This document shows positions 49,576 through 60,500 of a stretch of DNA of 64,000 bases, piece by piece. The notes below the pieces were generated by a model. That model did not search any database, was not told the origin of the DNA, and worked only from the letters and a program-made list of their open reading frames with translations. This DNA comes from Gigantopelta aegis (Eukaryota; Mollusca; Gastropoda; Neomphalida; Peltospiridae): positions 45,344,892 to 45,408,891 of the forward strand of contig NC_054707.1 in the NCBI RefSeq assembly GCF_016097555.1, in the 5' to 3' direction. Both the position numbers and the translations under genes were made by a program. The first letter of the stretch is position 1. Every line of letters begins with the position of its first letter.

Positions 49576-51808
49576 TTAATAAAATATAATAGAAAATTAA
49601 ATCAAATGTACAATGTTTTTGTTTTTTTCCTCAGCTAAAGCGAAAAACACAGTTAAGTGTGACTGTCCCCAGCCGTGTTCTATGAAGGAATACAACATCC
49701 ACTCTTCGTCAGCAGCCTTCCCAACCAAGCCGCTTACAGAGTTCCTTGTGGACGAGAAACTAATCAAGTCTGCCAAGTATGCTAGGTAAATAACGCGATG
49801 TCAATGTATTTCATCAGCTGTCACTCAGTGTTATGCCACAGATTAGTTTATGTCTTTGTATCCATCAGTAATGACGAGTCGTAACATCGATCGCCCTCAG
49901 TTGACTCATTTTCAGCATTCCAACATGTGCCCAATATGGGAAAAATATATATATTTAAAAAACAAAAACCCTCTTGCTGCCAGGTAGGAATTGCTATGGT
50001 AGTGACAGCAGGTTTTCTTTGTCTCCAAGATCATGTGTCGAAATAACAATACGATAGACACCAAATAATATTTAAAAACACAAAGTATCAATTGTCAGGA
50101 TTCGAACCTACTGCACTGATTCTCATGTGACAGCCCGCGACCTTAACCGCTCAGCCATCGACACATCAATTAACCCTAGAAAGCGTAGCTTAAAATGTGC
50201 CAGTTTGTCGTTAAATATGTCGTTGACTGGACAGTATCTCGTGCTGTACATCTAACCAGAATGTCTTGCCTGAAGTACACCTCAAAAACACAATATACTA
50301 ATCAAAAGAACTAGTTGATAATATTTGATAGAAAATTACGATCAAAATGGATTTCTCTTTCCATGAGAAGATAGAGGTACAAAATGAACTAACCAACTGC
50401 TTTCCCCGTGCATGGCTATTTGCTTGCCCCCAATGTCAGTATCCACATAATGGCGCAACGACCAATAAATAGGCACCGACATAACCAAGGGGGTGGGGTA
50501 TGCCTATCCCAATCACACTTTTTTTTCTCCCCTCTACCTTTTATATTTTCGCCCCATATTAAATACGTCCCATTGACAATATGGTTGCCCACCTAGTATA
50601 AACTCCTGGCTACGCCAATGTACATACTTGGACATTACGTTTTACAGGAGCAATCTGATCCTCGTGTCCATCAGCTTTGAGAGAATGATCGTACAGCATG
50701 TGGAGCACATTCCAGAGATGTCCTGGGGAGATATTTTCGGTTAGTAAATAGTAGATATGACATAACAAAATATGTGTTCAGTTTTAGATAATGCTTGTTT
50801 AAAATGTTTGAAAAAATAAGGCTCTTACAGAGGATTGTACAGAGAACATAGCTTATATTTGAAATCACATGATCTGTGTAATATTCTCTTAATAGGTCAA
50901 TCTAATTAAAACCCGATCCACTGATCTATAACTGTTACCTGTAGAGTCGATTTCAATCAGATTGACTCTAAACCTAGTCTGATTAAAATCAGTTCCTCTG
51001 GTCTCCACATATTACCTGTAGAGTCGGTTTTAATCATATTGTTAATAGGCCTAATACCATGCAACCTTGCCTACAACTGTCTTACTAATTATGCTATAAT
51101 ATGTAAATAATAAGACTATTTTAAAAATGTCTGCAATTGCACAACTCAATTAATATAGGCACAATTCTAAGACAAACATTTGTATTAGAAACCCTTCAAA
51201 TTCAGGTCTGTTTCCTAAGTATCATCAGGTATCAGGTGGCTAAAGCAAAGGAAGAACCAAACTTCTGAAATAAATACACACCAAATAGTAACCTCCGACA
51301 TACACATATACACCATTTGCTCTGACACTTAAGCTACTACAAGACGAAATGGTATATGTTAGTTCAGCTGAAATTCAGAGCAGTGGGAAAGTAGGATTAA
51401 TTCCTGGCTGCCGCTATAAATAAAAGTATACCTATTGCATGGCAGGTGGATTTTTCTACAGTAGAAACATTAAAAAAATTAAGCTTGATTTATAAAAATT
51501 CCATATATCAATATATTCATATGCAACAAAGAAACATGTATTTTATCTCATTTTAGCCAGATTATGAATGTTAATATATAAATTTCAAATGAGTTGCAAC
51601 CATAACAGTTTTGATTTTTGTTTTATTCCTGTTTACTTCAGGTAAGCTGGGAGGTCAGATGGGATTCTTCCTCGGCGCTAGCCTGCTCACGCTGTCAGAA
51701 CTGGCGGAGACTGTAATCATGACCATGTGGATCGTTGGTTCTCGGGTCTGCACATTTAGCAAGTCTCAAGTAAAACCATTCGACATGAAGCCAGCCAACT
51801 TGAGCTAG
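31869..51808 (+). CDS. DEG/ENaC family amiloride-sensitive sodium channel subunit
   Basis: A trimeric plasma-membrane Na+ channel subunit. Eight exons with matching phases: 31869-32020, 41223-41748, 44173-44271, 44672-44858, 46965-47027, 49635-49785, 50648-50739, 51642-51808; 478 residues. The cytoplasmic N-terminus has the gating motif His36-Gly37 ([10 protein letters not shown]). TM1 is about 52-75 ([17 protein letters not shown]). The ectodomain has N-glycosylation sites (NIS, NVS), the CFSFN strand, [19 protein letters not shown] and CDCPQPC Cys clusters. TM2 contains [13 protein letters not shown], with the selectivity-filter GAS at 435-437, followed by a short C-tail. The ectodomain is short for the family (about 350 residues), so a small exon could have been missed, although every phase joins cleanly. 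ATG 31869 is followed at once by a second ATG. Ligand unknown; FMRFamide- or acid-gated types are both possible. Confidence 0.93.
32372..32848 (-). mobile_element. SINE family 1 fragment split by another insertion
   Basis: The left half (32372-32437, AGTTTTGTTTAACGACACCA and TTTTGACATATAGTC) and right half (32765-32848, TTAGAGAGGAAATCCGCTAC; GCAAGGGATCTTTTCTGTGC) form one reversed SINE interrupted by the element at 32438-32759. Confidence 0.8.
32438..32759. mobile_element. Small hAT-like non-autonomous DNA element
   Basis: Perfect terminal inverted repeats CAGTGTTCGAG / CTCGAACACTG, flanked by the 5-base direct repeat TAGTC. About 322 bases, no transposase. Assignment to hAT rests on the CAGTG-type ends; hAT duplications are usually 8 bases, so the class is tentative. 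Confidence 0.75.
32918..33881. repeat. Long inverted repeat flanking 0.8 kb
   Basis: Arms of about 65 bases share GACAGCAGCTGGAGATGCAC and TTTAGTAAGA, and continue into ATTCGAATATT-like sequence. The enclosed segment contains repeat A copy 2. It could be a non-autonomous DNA transposon. Confidence 0.7.
33130..33364. repeat. Dispersed repeat A, copy 2
   Basis: Same blocks as 149-452: AATG tetranucleotides, GTTTAACGACACCCCAGCAC, ATCGGCTATTGGGTGTC, ending at CACGCGCAGGGG. Confidence 0.75.
33878..33936 (+). repeat. (GT)n microsatellite
   Basis: About 58 bases of GT, immediately after the right arm of the inverted repeat. Confidence 0.95.
34101..34183 (+). repeat. (TA)n microsatellite
   Basis: About 83 bases of pure TA in channel intron 1. 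Confidence 0.95.
34203..36095 (-). mobile_element. Penelope-like retroelement, broken
   Basis: Reads on the minus strand. Reverse transcriptase blocks [15 protein letters not shown] and YIDDIFFIW are followed by FLDVDV and, further on, a GIY-YIG-type endonuclease region ([26 protein letters not shown]). RT followed by GIY-YIG is diagnostic of Penelope-like elements. A CATGTTTCGGCATATTGCC block near 34253 looks like their terminal region. The copy is incomplete at its start, where a fold-back MITE adjoins it, and carries several breaks. Confidence 0.85.
36096..36467 (-). mobile_element. Fold-back MITE, copy 2 (inverted)
   Basis: Same family as 30048-30446, in opposite orientation, beginning TTAAAGGGACATTTCTGAG and ending with CTCAGGGATGTCCTTTTAA. 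It touches the 5' limit of the Penelope-like element. Confidence 0.88.
36660..36700 (+). repeat. Poly-C followed by poly-A
   Basis: About 19 C's then 20 A's. The rest of 36468-37130 shows only AT-rich sequence, with an ATTCGAATA-like fragment near 37010-37075 related to 33000 and 33820. Confidence 0.85.
37130..40240 (+). mobile_element. Jockey/CR1-like LINE, 5'-truncated
   Basis: Starts inside the AP-endonuclease domain (GDLN near 37179; SDHKATY near 37370). It runs through the reverse transcriptase: [68 protein letters not shown]. It ends with a Cys-rich tail (SSCSCG) near 39690 and a further open stretch to 39866. The 5' portion needs several frame changes and has a TAG near 37962; the RT core 38456-39727 is one open frame of 423 codons. 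It lies in channel intron 1. Confidence 0.9.
38456..39727 (+). pseudogene. LINE reverse transcriptase core (423 codons open)
   Basis: RT palm with catalytic FADDT and the LINE-type thumb and C-terminal region. Upstream fingers ([18 protein letters not shown]) lie in other frames at 38100-38400, so the copy is not intact. The long open core suggests a fairly recent insertion. Confidence 0.85.
40333..40702 (+). mobile_element. Fold-back MITE, copy 3
   Basis: Same orientation as copy 1; ends TTAAAGGGACATTCCTGAG and CTCAGGAATGTTCCTTTAA. It lies about 100 bases past the LINE. Confidence 0.88.
41223..41748 (+). CDS. Channel exon 2: TM1 and proximal ectodomain
   Basis: Acceptor TTGTTTCAG, donor CTCAG|GTAGGC. 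TM1, then [27 protein letters not shown] (the conserved 'fPavTiC..n' start of the ectodomain), and GLSCFSFNT. The last codons ([12 protein letters not shown]) and donor founded the adjoining minisatellite. Confidence 0.93.
41712..43405 (+). repeat. Minisatellite (~24 x 71 bp) grown from exon 2 end plus 5' splice site
   Basis: Each unit carries TATAGCACCAGTTTACACAG, a copy of the last coding bases of exon 2, then (C)CAGGTAGGCAT, a copy of the splice donor, then TATTGATTAGAGTCACTGAC. I counted about 24 donor-like junctions. Unit 1 includes the true exon end at 41748. Confidence 0.93.
43738..44016 (-). mobile_element. tRNA-headed SINE, minus orientation
   Basis: Reversed head: GGATTTAGCTCAGTAAGTTG (A-box TAGCTCAGT) and GGATCGAACCACCT (B-box-like). 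The body shares GAGGAAACCCACTACATTTT and the GGCTATTGGATGTCAAGC end with SINE family 1. Confidence 0.8.
44173..44271 (+). CDS. Channel exon 3: ectodomain
   Basis: Acceptor GTTTCAG, donor TCT|GTAAGT. It encodes [15 protein letters not shown] and [12 protein letters not shown], the 'i.ihdp...p' and 'v.pG....i.l' motifs of DEG/ENaC proteins. Confidence 0.93.
44672..44858 (+). CDS. Channel exon 4: Cys-rich ectodomain
   Basis: Acceptor ATTTTCAG, donor CTTG|GTAAGA. It encodes [19 protein letters not shown], the 'Ys...C...C....i...CgC' signature of the family. Confidence 0.93.
44977..45088 (+). repeat. (AAT)n-(AAC)n-(ATC)n trinucleotide tract
   Basis: About 110 bases of three adjoining triplet repeats in channel intron 4, reprised as short AAC/CATCA blocks at 45150-45200. 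Confidence 0.93.
45205..46569 (-). mobile_element. Tc1-like DNA transposon, decayed
   Basis: Terminal inverted repeats CTGAGTCAAATTAAAAACTT and its mirror ending at 46569, flanked by TA. The minus-strand transposase remnant at about 45432-46270 begins [13 protein letters not shown], has [19 protein letters not shown] (helix-turn-helix), [10 protein letters not shown], and [11 protein letters not shown]. It changes frame several times. Its ends and sequence differ from the Tc1 at 14456. Confidence 0.88.
46965..47027 (+). CDS. Channel exon 5: ectodomain
   Basis: Acceptor TTTACAG, donor TTTT|GTAAGC. A 63-base exon encoding [15 protein letters not shown], with the paired Cys expected before the CxCxxPC cluster. 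Confidence 0.88.
47990..49060 (+). repeat. Multi-copy element with unrecognised ORF and 3' stem-loop
   Basis: TATAAAAG at 48012 is followed by a Pro/Ser-rich coding stretch (48057 on: [20 protein letters not shown]) and, in another frame, a globular-looking end ([34 protein letters not shown]) with a stop at 48622-48624. About 15 bases later GGCCTTAACGAGGCC can form a hairpin. The tail from 48628, including ATCCCGAGTCAGGCCACCGA, recurs at 58358-58935. Strong codon-like bias and GC content differ from the surrounding intron. I do not recognise the protein; a mobile-element or captured gene is possible. Confidence 0.6.
49320..49600 (+). repeat. AT-rich AAATA/AATAA tract
   Basis: About 280 bases of (AAATA)n, (AATA)n, (AAATC)n and (AAT)n ending just before channel exon 6. 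Confidence 0.93.
49635..49785 (+). CDS. Channel exon 6: CxCxxPC cluster
   Basis: Acceptor TCCTCAG, donor CTAG|GTAAAT. It encodes [20 protein letters not shown], the conserved 'C.CP.pC....Y....S' palm-domain signature. Confidence 0.94.
50094..50165 (-). repeat. tRNA-like SINE head (family 3)
   Basis: On the minus strand: GATGGCTGAGCGGTTAAGGT (A box), GGTTCGAATCC (perfect B box). It resembles a Leu/Ser-type tRNA, but the arms do not pair well enough for a confident functional gene, and related heads occur at 6666 and 6918. Confidence 0.6.
50648..50739 (+). CDS. Channel exon 7: pre-TM2 palm
   Basis: Acceptor TTTTACAG, donor TTCG|GTTAGT. It encodes [18 protein letters not shown], the 'l.v.f..l.....' strand before TM2. 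Confidence 0.9.
50895..51050. repeat. Repeat of TTACCTGTAGAGTCG units
   Basis: TTACCTGTAGAGTCGATTTC and TTACCTGTAGAGTCGGTTTT occur twice about 75 bases apart, each followed by TAATCA/CAATCA, with a reversed AATCAGATTGACTCTA between. A small MITE-like repeat in channel intron 7. Confidence 0.5.
51642..51808 (+). CDS. Channel exon 8: TM2 and C-terminus
   Basis: Acceptor CTTCAG. It encodes [20 protein letters not shown], the most conserved DEG/ENaC segment, with the GAS selectivity filter and the negative residue on its cytoplasmic side, then a 40-residue tail ending at TAG 51806-51808. Confidence 0.95.
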
Positions 51809-52139
51809 AACAGAACTTCATCTAGACCAGAACCTGCTACACGATACCAGCATTAAACGTCTTGCATCTTCCAAATCGAATGTTTTGAACTTCGACCATA
51901 AACAGGACACTCATGAAAATACCGAACGTTCACAACTGAACAGTGTAAGCAAGAGACAAAGTTTCAACAGGAAGTACAATACAAAGACATAAGAGGAAGA
52001 AGAACCTTTGATGAACTATAGTCAGATTAGATTGAAATATCGTAGTCAGAAAATATATACAGCAGCCAGTATACGAACATTGATGGGAAGTGCAATGTTG
52101 ACCGAGAGATTGCAGACATTTAAAAGCGGGTTTTAAAAC

Positions 52140-52145
52140 AATAAA
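52140..52145 (+). terminator. Probable polyadenylation signal of the channel gene
   Basis: AATAAA, 332 bases after the stop codon, followed by an AT-rich stretch. The closest good signal downstream of the channel stop. Confidence 0.6.
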
Positions 52146-54076
52146 TATATTAAACTATTTTGAGTCATTTATCTTTATCTTTCAAACATCCACAAAGAAC
52201 AGCAAATACCCAAACAATAAACCAAATAAAAAGATAGATGCATGACACGTGTTTTATTTGCTTTGATTTAATTAACTGACTTTAAATCAGTAGGTGATGC
52301 ACTCCAGACACAATATACATTTCTAAAAATAAATTTTAGCAAATGCAAAACAAAATGGATATAGTTCGATATACATTAAACTAGACTTCTATAACATATG
52401 TATGGTTTCTTAATGCTGACTAGCAAATAGACAGTCTATAAAATTAATATTGATGGTTTTCACAAGTCAAACAATGGTCATAATGATGTAAATGCCGTGT
52501 TTGGATTGGTTTTTAGGGAAAACCATTGGTCTTTTGGAAGCCTACAACATGTTTGTGGTGCTCAACACTATTAGTTTTATGACAGCAATCTCTTGTTATA
52601 CTTGTTGATAGAGTAACTATCATACATATACATAGTCTAAAACAGAATATCAGCATAAACTACAATGTCATTAAATGAATGTGCAAAATCTGATGGATGA
52701 TGTTAATTAGTCAATGCAGAATACAATTTATTAATGAATATGTTTGGACTGGGTGAGGGGAAAGGGTGTTAACAACTGTCTTTTTGGCACACTAATAAAT
52801 ATATTTACCAAATCCAACTTTTATTCACTTTGATCTGGCAAAAGACAGCTTAAATAATTTCAAACATGCATAGTGCACCAGTGGTTCGATCCTCATTTTT
52901 GCAAAACATTTTCGACATAGACACAAAAGTTTAAAATCAATCTCTTTTTTTTGTTTTAAATACATATTATTTTTGTTTTTGGTCATGACTATTTTTATAC
53001 AAAAAATACATAATACTCTTTACATCTAGGCTATTATTTTATTCTAAAACACCATTTTGCTTTTTGTGGTGTCTATTTCTAAATAACATGAGGTAGTCAT
53101 CAATTACATTTGATTTAAATGCACTTGAGCTTTGGAAATTTGGTGGTTCAGCAGTTAGTTTTGTAATGACTGGTTCACATACCAGTACTGGCTCTCATAC
53201 AGAGTGGTTCAAACAACTGAGGCGTGTGTCCTGTACAATGGTTTTGAACCTCAAATGAATATAAACTTAGTATATGAACTGAATGTAAATGGAAGTACAA
53301 TCATGTCATAGGACAAATTAAACTCTCTTTTTTTTAAAGTATGATGATGGAACCTAAAAGATCTATACATAAAAGAAATGTTTTCGTCCTCATACATGTA
53401 TTTTCTAATTGTGAAACATATTTTGGTGCACAACATACAATTTATTTCTGATTTGCACTGGAACAGGTCAAAGTGTTTCAGTTCCTGTGTCAACCATAAT
53501 CACAGATGGGTCATATGACAATTATAAAAAGATGTAAATTGGTTCTGATAAAAACAAAATATAAACAAATTTGTTGAAACAGTATATGCACTTAGAATGC
53601 ATTCTGTTAGTAATTTGGATTTTAAGTTAGGCAATACATTCGAATGGCAGATACTTGAGAGAGTATTGTTACTTTTAATTATGACTTGATAAATATAATT
53701 TCATTAAAAATAGTTCCTCAACTGATCTTCCATTTTGATGAAATAATGAGGCATAATAAAAAAAACCTATATATTTAGGAGGCCTTGATAATGGCTAGCA
53801 CTTGAATCTAAACTGAGATTATTCTCAGTTCAATCTTAACAAAAACAGTATACATTTCATCAAATTGTCTTTATTAATAGTCAACAAAATCCCATTTTGT
53901 TAAAGTACATCAAAATGTGAGAAAATCAAAACAAAAATAACCAAAGAGATGATATAATTTGATTGTCAAATTTGTTTTTGGTGTATTCAGATACACACAG
54001 ATACGTTTACCAAATGTATCATTAATTTGGCAAATTGGTTAACAAACAACACAATTACAAACAGGTTTCTGTGTGG
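52146..54076. other. Gap between convergent genes
   Basis: No gene recognised. AT-rich sequence, with a faint family-2 SINE remnant at about 53135-53265 (ACTGGTTCACATACCAG; GAGGCGTGTGTCCTGTACAA). The 3' UTRs of both flanking genes probably extend into it. Confidence 0.7.
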
Positions 54077-54238
54077 CTATGAGGGATTCTTGTCCTGTTT
54101 GAAAACTGTCGATTCCATGTCTTTTCGAGGAACTGTTGGAGGTTTGGCTTGTGCAATGACCTGACGGGCATAGTCTGATGTGTGGAGGCCAGCATCACGA
54201 AGCTTCTGTTCCAGTCTAACTCTATGATCTGAGGTGAT
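54077..54238 (-). CDS. CCDC148-like last exon
   Basis: Acceptor GTTGTAG (minus). It encodes RVRLEQKLRDAGLHTSDYAR and PRKDMESTVFKQDKNPS with a TAG stop. Confidence 0.85.
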   Translation of the reverse strand: MTSDHRVRLEQKLRDAGLHTSDYARQVIAQAKPPTVPRKDMESTVFKQDKNPS

Positions 54239-54808
54239 CTACAACAAAAGACAATTTTCTTAATATGACTAACACTTCTACCAGTGTTTTTTTTAAATAC
54301 TAAAGGATACCGTTTCTGAAAATGAAATTAAAAAGCAACAACACAGAGACAAGGAATGCAATAACTTTTACATTCACGCATAACCCATATACTAAAAATA
54401 TCTTTAATGTAAAATAATTTATAAACAATTGTGCATGTGTTTATTTCATAAAATTATGAATTATTCAACTACCTTTTTGTTGAAATGATGACCTTAAATT
54501 GTAAGGTAGATTAAGAGTTGAAATTATTCGACCTCTATATAATTTTAAAAAGTAGCAACAAGGATGAATGAAGAATGTTTCCAAGGAAGTCGGCGGCAGA
54601 CTAATTTTTAAAAGAGGCAAAACAATATTAAATATTGCACTAACATGCATTATATTTAGGTAACCTTCCTTAGAAATAGGGGTGTAACGAAAACACATGG
54701 TGGCAAATACAATACAAATCACAAATATGAGGTAACAAATACGAATACATCCATGAATACGAATATGTCCATGAATACAAAAGTAAAAAGGTTTTGCAGA
54801 AAGAATAT

Positions 54809-54839
<31 letters not shown>

Positions 54840-57501
54840 TTTAACTAAAAACAGATTAATCATAGGTGTATCTAGTCCAGAAGCAGAAAAAAACGAAATG
54901 TAAAGAAATGTTTTATTTAACAGTGCACTCCACACTTTTATTTACGGTTATATGGTGTCAGACATATGGTTAAGGACCACTCAGTTATTGAGAGAGGAAA
55001 CCCACTGTCGTCACTTCATGGGCTATTCTTTTCGATTAGCAGCAAGGGATCTTTTATAAACACTATCCCACAGACAGGATAGTACATACCACAGCCTTTG
55101 TTACACCAGTTGTAGAGCACTGGTTGGAACGAGAAATAGCCCAATGGGTCCACCGACGGGGATTGATCTCAGACTGACCGCGCATCAAGTGAACGCTTTA
55201 CCACTGGGCTACATCACAGGATGAGTATTAATCATTGTGAATTCCTGTATTTCTAAGCAGTACATTCACATTTTAATAGAGCATATTGACAGTTGGTTTA
55301 ATATGAATATATTTTGGATTGATGCACTAAACAGAAGTTGTGTAATTCAGCTGATAATGAAATCACAAAGTTAGGCACAATGAAGGTAACTTCAAAGCAA
55401 TGATATAGGTAGCTGTCTGTCAGCTTTTGACAGGATGTGGGTATCTGACAAAAGGGATGCGGGTAACTGACATGATGAGCATACATGTAGCTGTAGGATG
55501 AGAGTAACTGCTGGAGTTGTCTCTTCATAACTAATGATCGCCATGTGTGTCTAGATAGTAAAAACAATTAGTAAACAAATTTATTCTTATGTTTTCCACT
55601 TCATTTTCTTTTTCAAATTATTACATGTGCTATTTGTGTGATACACCCTCCACCCGAGCCAATATTATTTTAACACACACCATCAAAATACACAATGGGG
55701 CCATTAAAACACTCGAGGGGGTGGGTAGGTGTAGATCCAAATGTTATGTGGCATTACAGGGGGTGGGTGGATGTATTTAACAGCGTGCTTTTTTTAATTT
55801 TTTTGTTATTTTTTTTCATAAACACTGTCATGGCGACAATGTTTAACAAAAATGAGTTCACCTTATGACCCTGGACTCTAGCCTATACAGTTTGTTGGAT
55901 ACGGATGCCTTGATATGTGTATGGTTGTTAGGCTGGTTTATCCTAGTAGTACATGTAGCATGTGCTATGGGCCCCACTCTTCAAGGGCCTCGGGGTTATT
56001 TTCCCCAGGTCATTTTTCCTCCTCTCTCTGAGAGGATTGGAAAATATATATCCTTGGAAGGCGGCCCTGCTGTTATTTGTGCTACAGGCCCTGCGGATCC
56101 GTAAACCAGCTCTGCTGACTGAACAGTAGCTCAAATGTCTTCTGGTCCAAGCCAGAGGTCACGGCCAACACGCGCTCTGCAATTCCACAGCTAATAACTA
56201 TATCAACTGGCAAAACTAAGTTTAGTTGAAGCACTCATACCTAAAGACTTTGGACAGCTTCACACATTTACTGAATGACAAGCATGTGTGTGTGTGTGTG
56301 TGTGTGGAATTCAGTAAATATCAGGAGTATAATTTAATTTTAATTTTGGTGTAATCTGACATTCAATTTTCATCTGAGTTGGGGATAATTTCTTTCAGAG
56401 TTTGGGTAGTATGTCAGACTATTTCAATCAAGTTAATACAAGAAGACTATAAAGACATTTTAGCTATATTATTACATAATAGAGTATGACATTACGGTCA
56501 AGTCATTTTGTCTTATATTCTAATTAATGTAATCAATCACCTAATTTTGAATTATATGTGATTTGAACAGCATTATGCATCAAACAGTTACCCTCATCCA
56601 ACCATAACAGATACCCAAAATCCTCACGATGTTGACATTTTCAGTTACCAACATCACACGTGATTTTTGATGCCCGTTATCTAATTCCCAAATACTTTTT
56701 TTTTTTAAACGTATGCTTCAAGAATGCATATTTTATATATTAAAAGAAGTCTCTGTATAGGGACATCTCAAAAATGCCCGTTAAGAAAGGAAAATAACAT
56801 TGATTAATACTCATCACGTGCTTCCTCCACCATTGTGGATGTGAGTAACTATACTGTTACCAGCATGTGGTTTATCCCTGTGTTATATGTATTCGTGTAT
56901 TCGGTTCAACTAGTGACGAATACAAATGCAACTACGATACAGATCGTTGTTCAGTGCACCAAATATTCGAGTTTATCATTACACCCTAATCTGGAAACAC
57001 CCATCTGATCTGATTATCACATCAGCTCCACTAACAATAACTACAGTTTTTGTATTGAAATGTTAAATGTTGAATTTTGAAGGCATTCTCTATTTGCAAA
57101 ATTCACACCCACTGATCAGTGTCTGGGCAATATGTCCATACCTGATTAGAAGTGAAAGTGTTCACTTCAAACAGAGGCTTCTGAATACTCATGTAATCAT
57201 CTTCATCTTCCGTTACGTGGCAATGCCAAGCCTGCAAACAAAATATAGCAAATTAAAAAAAATATATATATATATATATATATATTATTATATGTTATTT
57301 TTATATATTTCCATCTATGTCCATTCCTTCTCTTTGCTGCATATGCCAATAGTTATTTATAATATCTGTCCAACTCTACATAGAAATCCTTGTCTCTCTA
57401 AACACAACATGTCTCTTAAGCATTTGTACATATGTCATTTCACAGTTTTCCACAAACAAACAAAAAGCAACACACACCCTCCACTATCGACTACCAAAAA
57501 A

Positions 57502-57537
<36 letters not shown>

Positions 57538-60500
57538 CAAGAAACACCACCAAAATAACCTAACCTTGGAAAGATTTTTCACATTCCAGCATCATGATGA
57601 AAATAACAGTTGAAAAGTGACAGGTAAACAGTAACTGAATCTAAGCCAGCATCTAGACCACTTCCCACAGCTTAACTGAAAATCTAATGACCTAATGTGA
57701 GATTCCCAGTCTGGAGCTCGATGCCGTAAGACGTGTTTGTTTCGCTTGTGCACACTGCACGTGCTTTCGTGGCTCAACTTGGGGATCCTTCACTTCATTG
57801 TTTTTATCAGCGAAGTTAAGTTTTCTACTGGGATGTATGCGGCCATTGGAAATGATTGAACGCTGGAATGCTTCTCGTTTCGACAGTCTGCACCACCAGG
57901 TTGGATTCTTGTTTAGCGAGATTCCTTGCCTCCACGTCATTTCTTCGTCTGACTATGTTGACTTGTTTTTTTCGTGACTCATATGACGGCCATTCTGCAG
58001 AACACCACGGTTGTTTGCATTTAGTCTCTACATGTCCGAGCCTGTCCTAGCAGCACTGGAAGATTGACCGCCCCACTCTAAGAAGAAATAGGAAGCAGGG
58101 TCGGCCCCTACTACTCTTTTCTAGACTTTACTTTGTTTTATTGTGATACCATCTCGTATCCTCCGGAGTCGGGCCCGTCCACACCACTGTACCAACCCAT
58201 GACTAGACTATACCCTAGTCTGATTCTCTCTCTCGTTCAGACGGATCCAGCTTCTCAAGATCTGTATTTCAGCACAGCACTACACCTTCAACGTCTATTG
58301 ACTGTCAATCTAGGGGTTTTCTTGAAGAGATGCAACCCATCTTGTCCCTACAAGCTGTGCACCCTAATGGCCTTAACAAGGCCACTCACGTGGACATATA
58401 GATCAGACTTTAAACTTTTAGACCTTCGTTCAAAAGTTTGTCAAAATTACTTTCTGTTTTTTAATATTATTAAACAGTCCGATCCTCTCTTCTTTCTCTT
58501 ATTTATTTTTGGACTGTCCTTCTAAAATGCTCCAAATTATATAAATATTCGACCAAGCAGTCAATTCTTTTTATTTTTGGCTTGTACCTTTTTTTTTTTT
58601 AAATTCTATTAACTTTTTTACTTGCTATTTTCATCCTCCATCCCGAGTCAGACCACCGATCTTATCTAATTTCTTTTTGACCACCCGATCTAATCTAGCG
58701 CCCAAATTTAATGAGTAGAATTTTCTTTATTCATTACATTAATTAGAGATGCGCATCAAAAGTTTAAAGGCCCACTATTTAATTTTTGGATGTAAATTTT
58801 AAAATTGTCCACTTAATTTTTTTCTGTCCCGGGACAAGCCCCTGGCTATCCCGAGACAGGCCCCGGGACGGACATACTCAAAACTCTAGTGGTATATGAG
58901 CATGTAAAAATTATTCGCACTCGCACCCTAATGTGACCGTGCCGAGATGTTACAGATTCCAGAAAGGTTTTACAATGTTTACTTCTTAGTATTACCCTAA
59001 AACTGCAGTATAAAACTGCAGTATAAAACTGCAGTATAAAACTGCAGTATAAACAAATAAAATTTACGGTCATGCTGAAATGTTTGGTTTATTTTAACCA
59101 ACACATTTGAATTCTGCACATTAAGGTCTGCATGCTTCAAAATTTATTTTTATTTTAAATATGTATATAAACACAAACATTTAAAAAGAAGAAATTATAG
59201 CTAAAATCTAAATCTCAAAATTAAGAATGGTAATATTTACAACATATAAGATCTAACTGAGGGTAAAAAGAATCGTCTAACCTCAGTGTCTTTCATAACT
59301 CTGTCTGGATCACTTTCAGCAATAACCCGAACCTGAAAATAGGAAAACATGTTCAACATACCACGGAGATGGTACAGTAAATTAGATTGGCACTAGTGTT
59401 GGGAATTGGATGTAATTTCATCACTGATCATCGGTTATAATCGGTTGCCACCAACCAATCAATCTTCGATTAAACAATCGGTTAAAATTATACAAACATA
59501 AGAAGAATACAAAGAACATGCCCCAATTGCTGTGCCCACCAGAATCTACATGTAGTTCTTACAAATGGTTAATTGTACCTTTATTAACTATTTAATATCA
59601 CTTTTCTTTATATACACAGGAAAGCAAACTGCAAACCCAACATCAGTTTCATTTCCAAAACTGGAGAACAATTAGAGTTAACAATTTCCCACACAATCAA
59701 TTGTGGATTTTTATAATTGGTCATCATATTGGTAGAGACAAACCAATCAATATTTTTTTTATTATAATTGATCATTGAAACATCACTAGTTGGCATAACT
59801 ACATCAATTAAGCACTTGATGGTGAGTTTGTGTGAGTGAGTTAGGTTTTATGTGCACATTCAGAACAATCTGTTGCAGCACATGACAGTCCAGGGTGCAA
59901 GTGTTGGCAATCCATGATGGAAGGAACTTGATGGTGATTAAATGTAACCAAAAGAACATTCAGTTACTTAATTTTTCTTTGCAATAGAAACCTCAAATAA
60001 TTATGTAACACATGATTGGCAATATTACACCCCCTCCACCCTCCATGTAACCGTCTTCTCAGATGGATGCATACACAATAAGGTTTCATTTTATGTCATG
60101 CTATATTTTACGTTTTTATCCAAGCCTGCCACGTACATGAATTTGTTCAGTTTCAATAAGGAACTGAAATGTGTTCAGTTACATTGCCTGTACCTGTTCT
60201 CTCAGAGCTTCAAGTCTTCTCTCCTTTTCTAAATCATCTGCAATTTTTTCTTCTTTCATTCTTTCACGTTCCTCCATCTTTATTTGCATTTGGTCTTCTC
60301 TGTATTTTACTCTGGAGTAAAGAAAAAGTTTAATATAAAATACTGTACAAGTTTTTGTGAGATATCACTTTTATGACACAAATGAATTTCCCACTATTTG
60401 ACCAAATGATAGTGAGATCAAATACCATGGGAAGTTCAGGAGTTTTGTAAAAATGTTATCTGGCAAAAACGAATGTGATATTTTATTTATTACCCACCAT

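Noticed and set aside
50094-50165. Functional tRNA gene
   Set aside because: Good A and B boxes, but weak stem pairing, no clear anticodon arm, and related SINE heads elsewhere in the window.
57067-57558. 163-codon plus-strand frame
   Set aside because: Antisense to a coding exon of the CCDC148-like gene and ends in (TA)n and (CA)n repeats.
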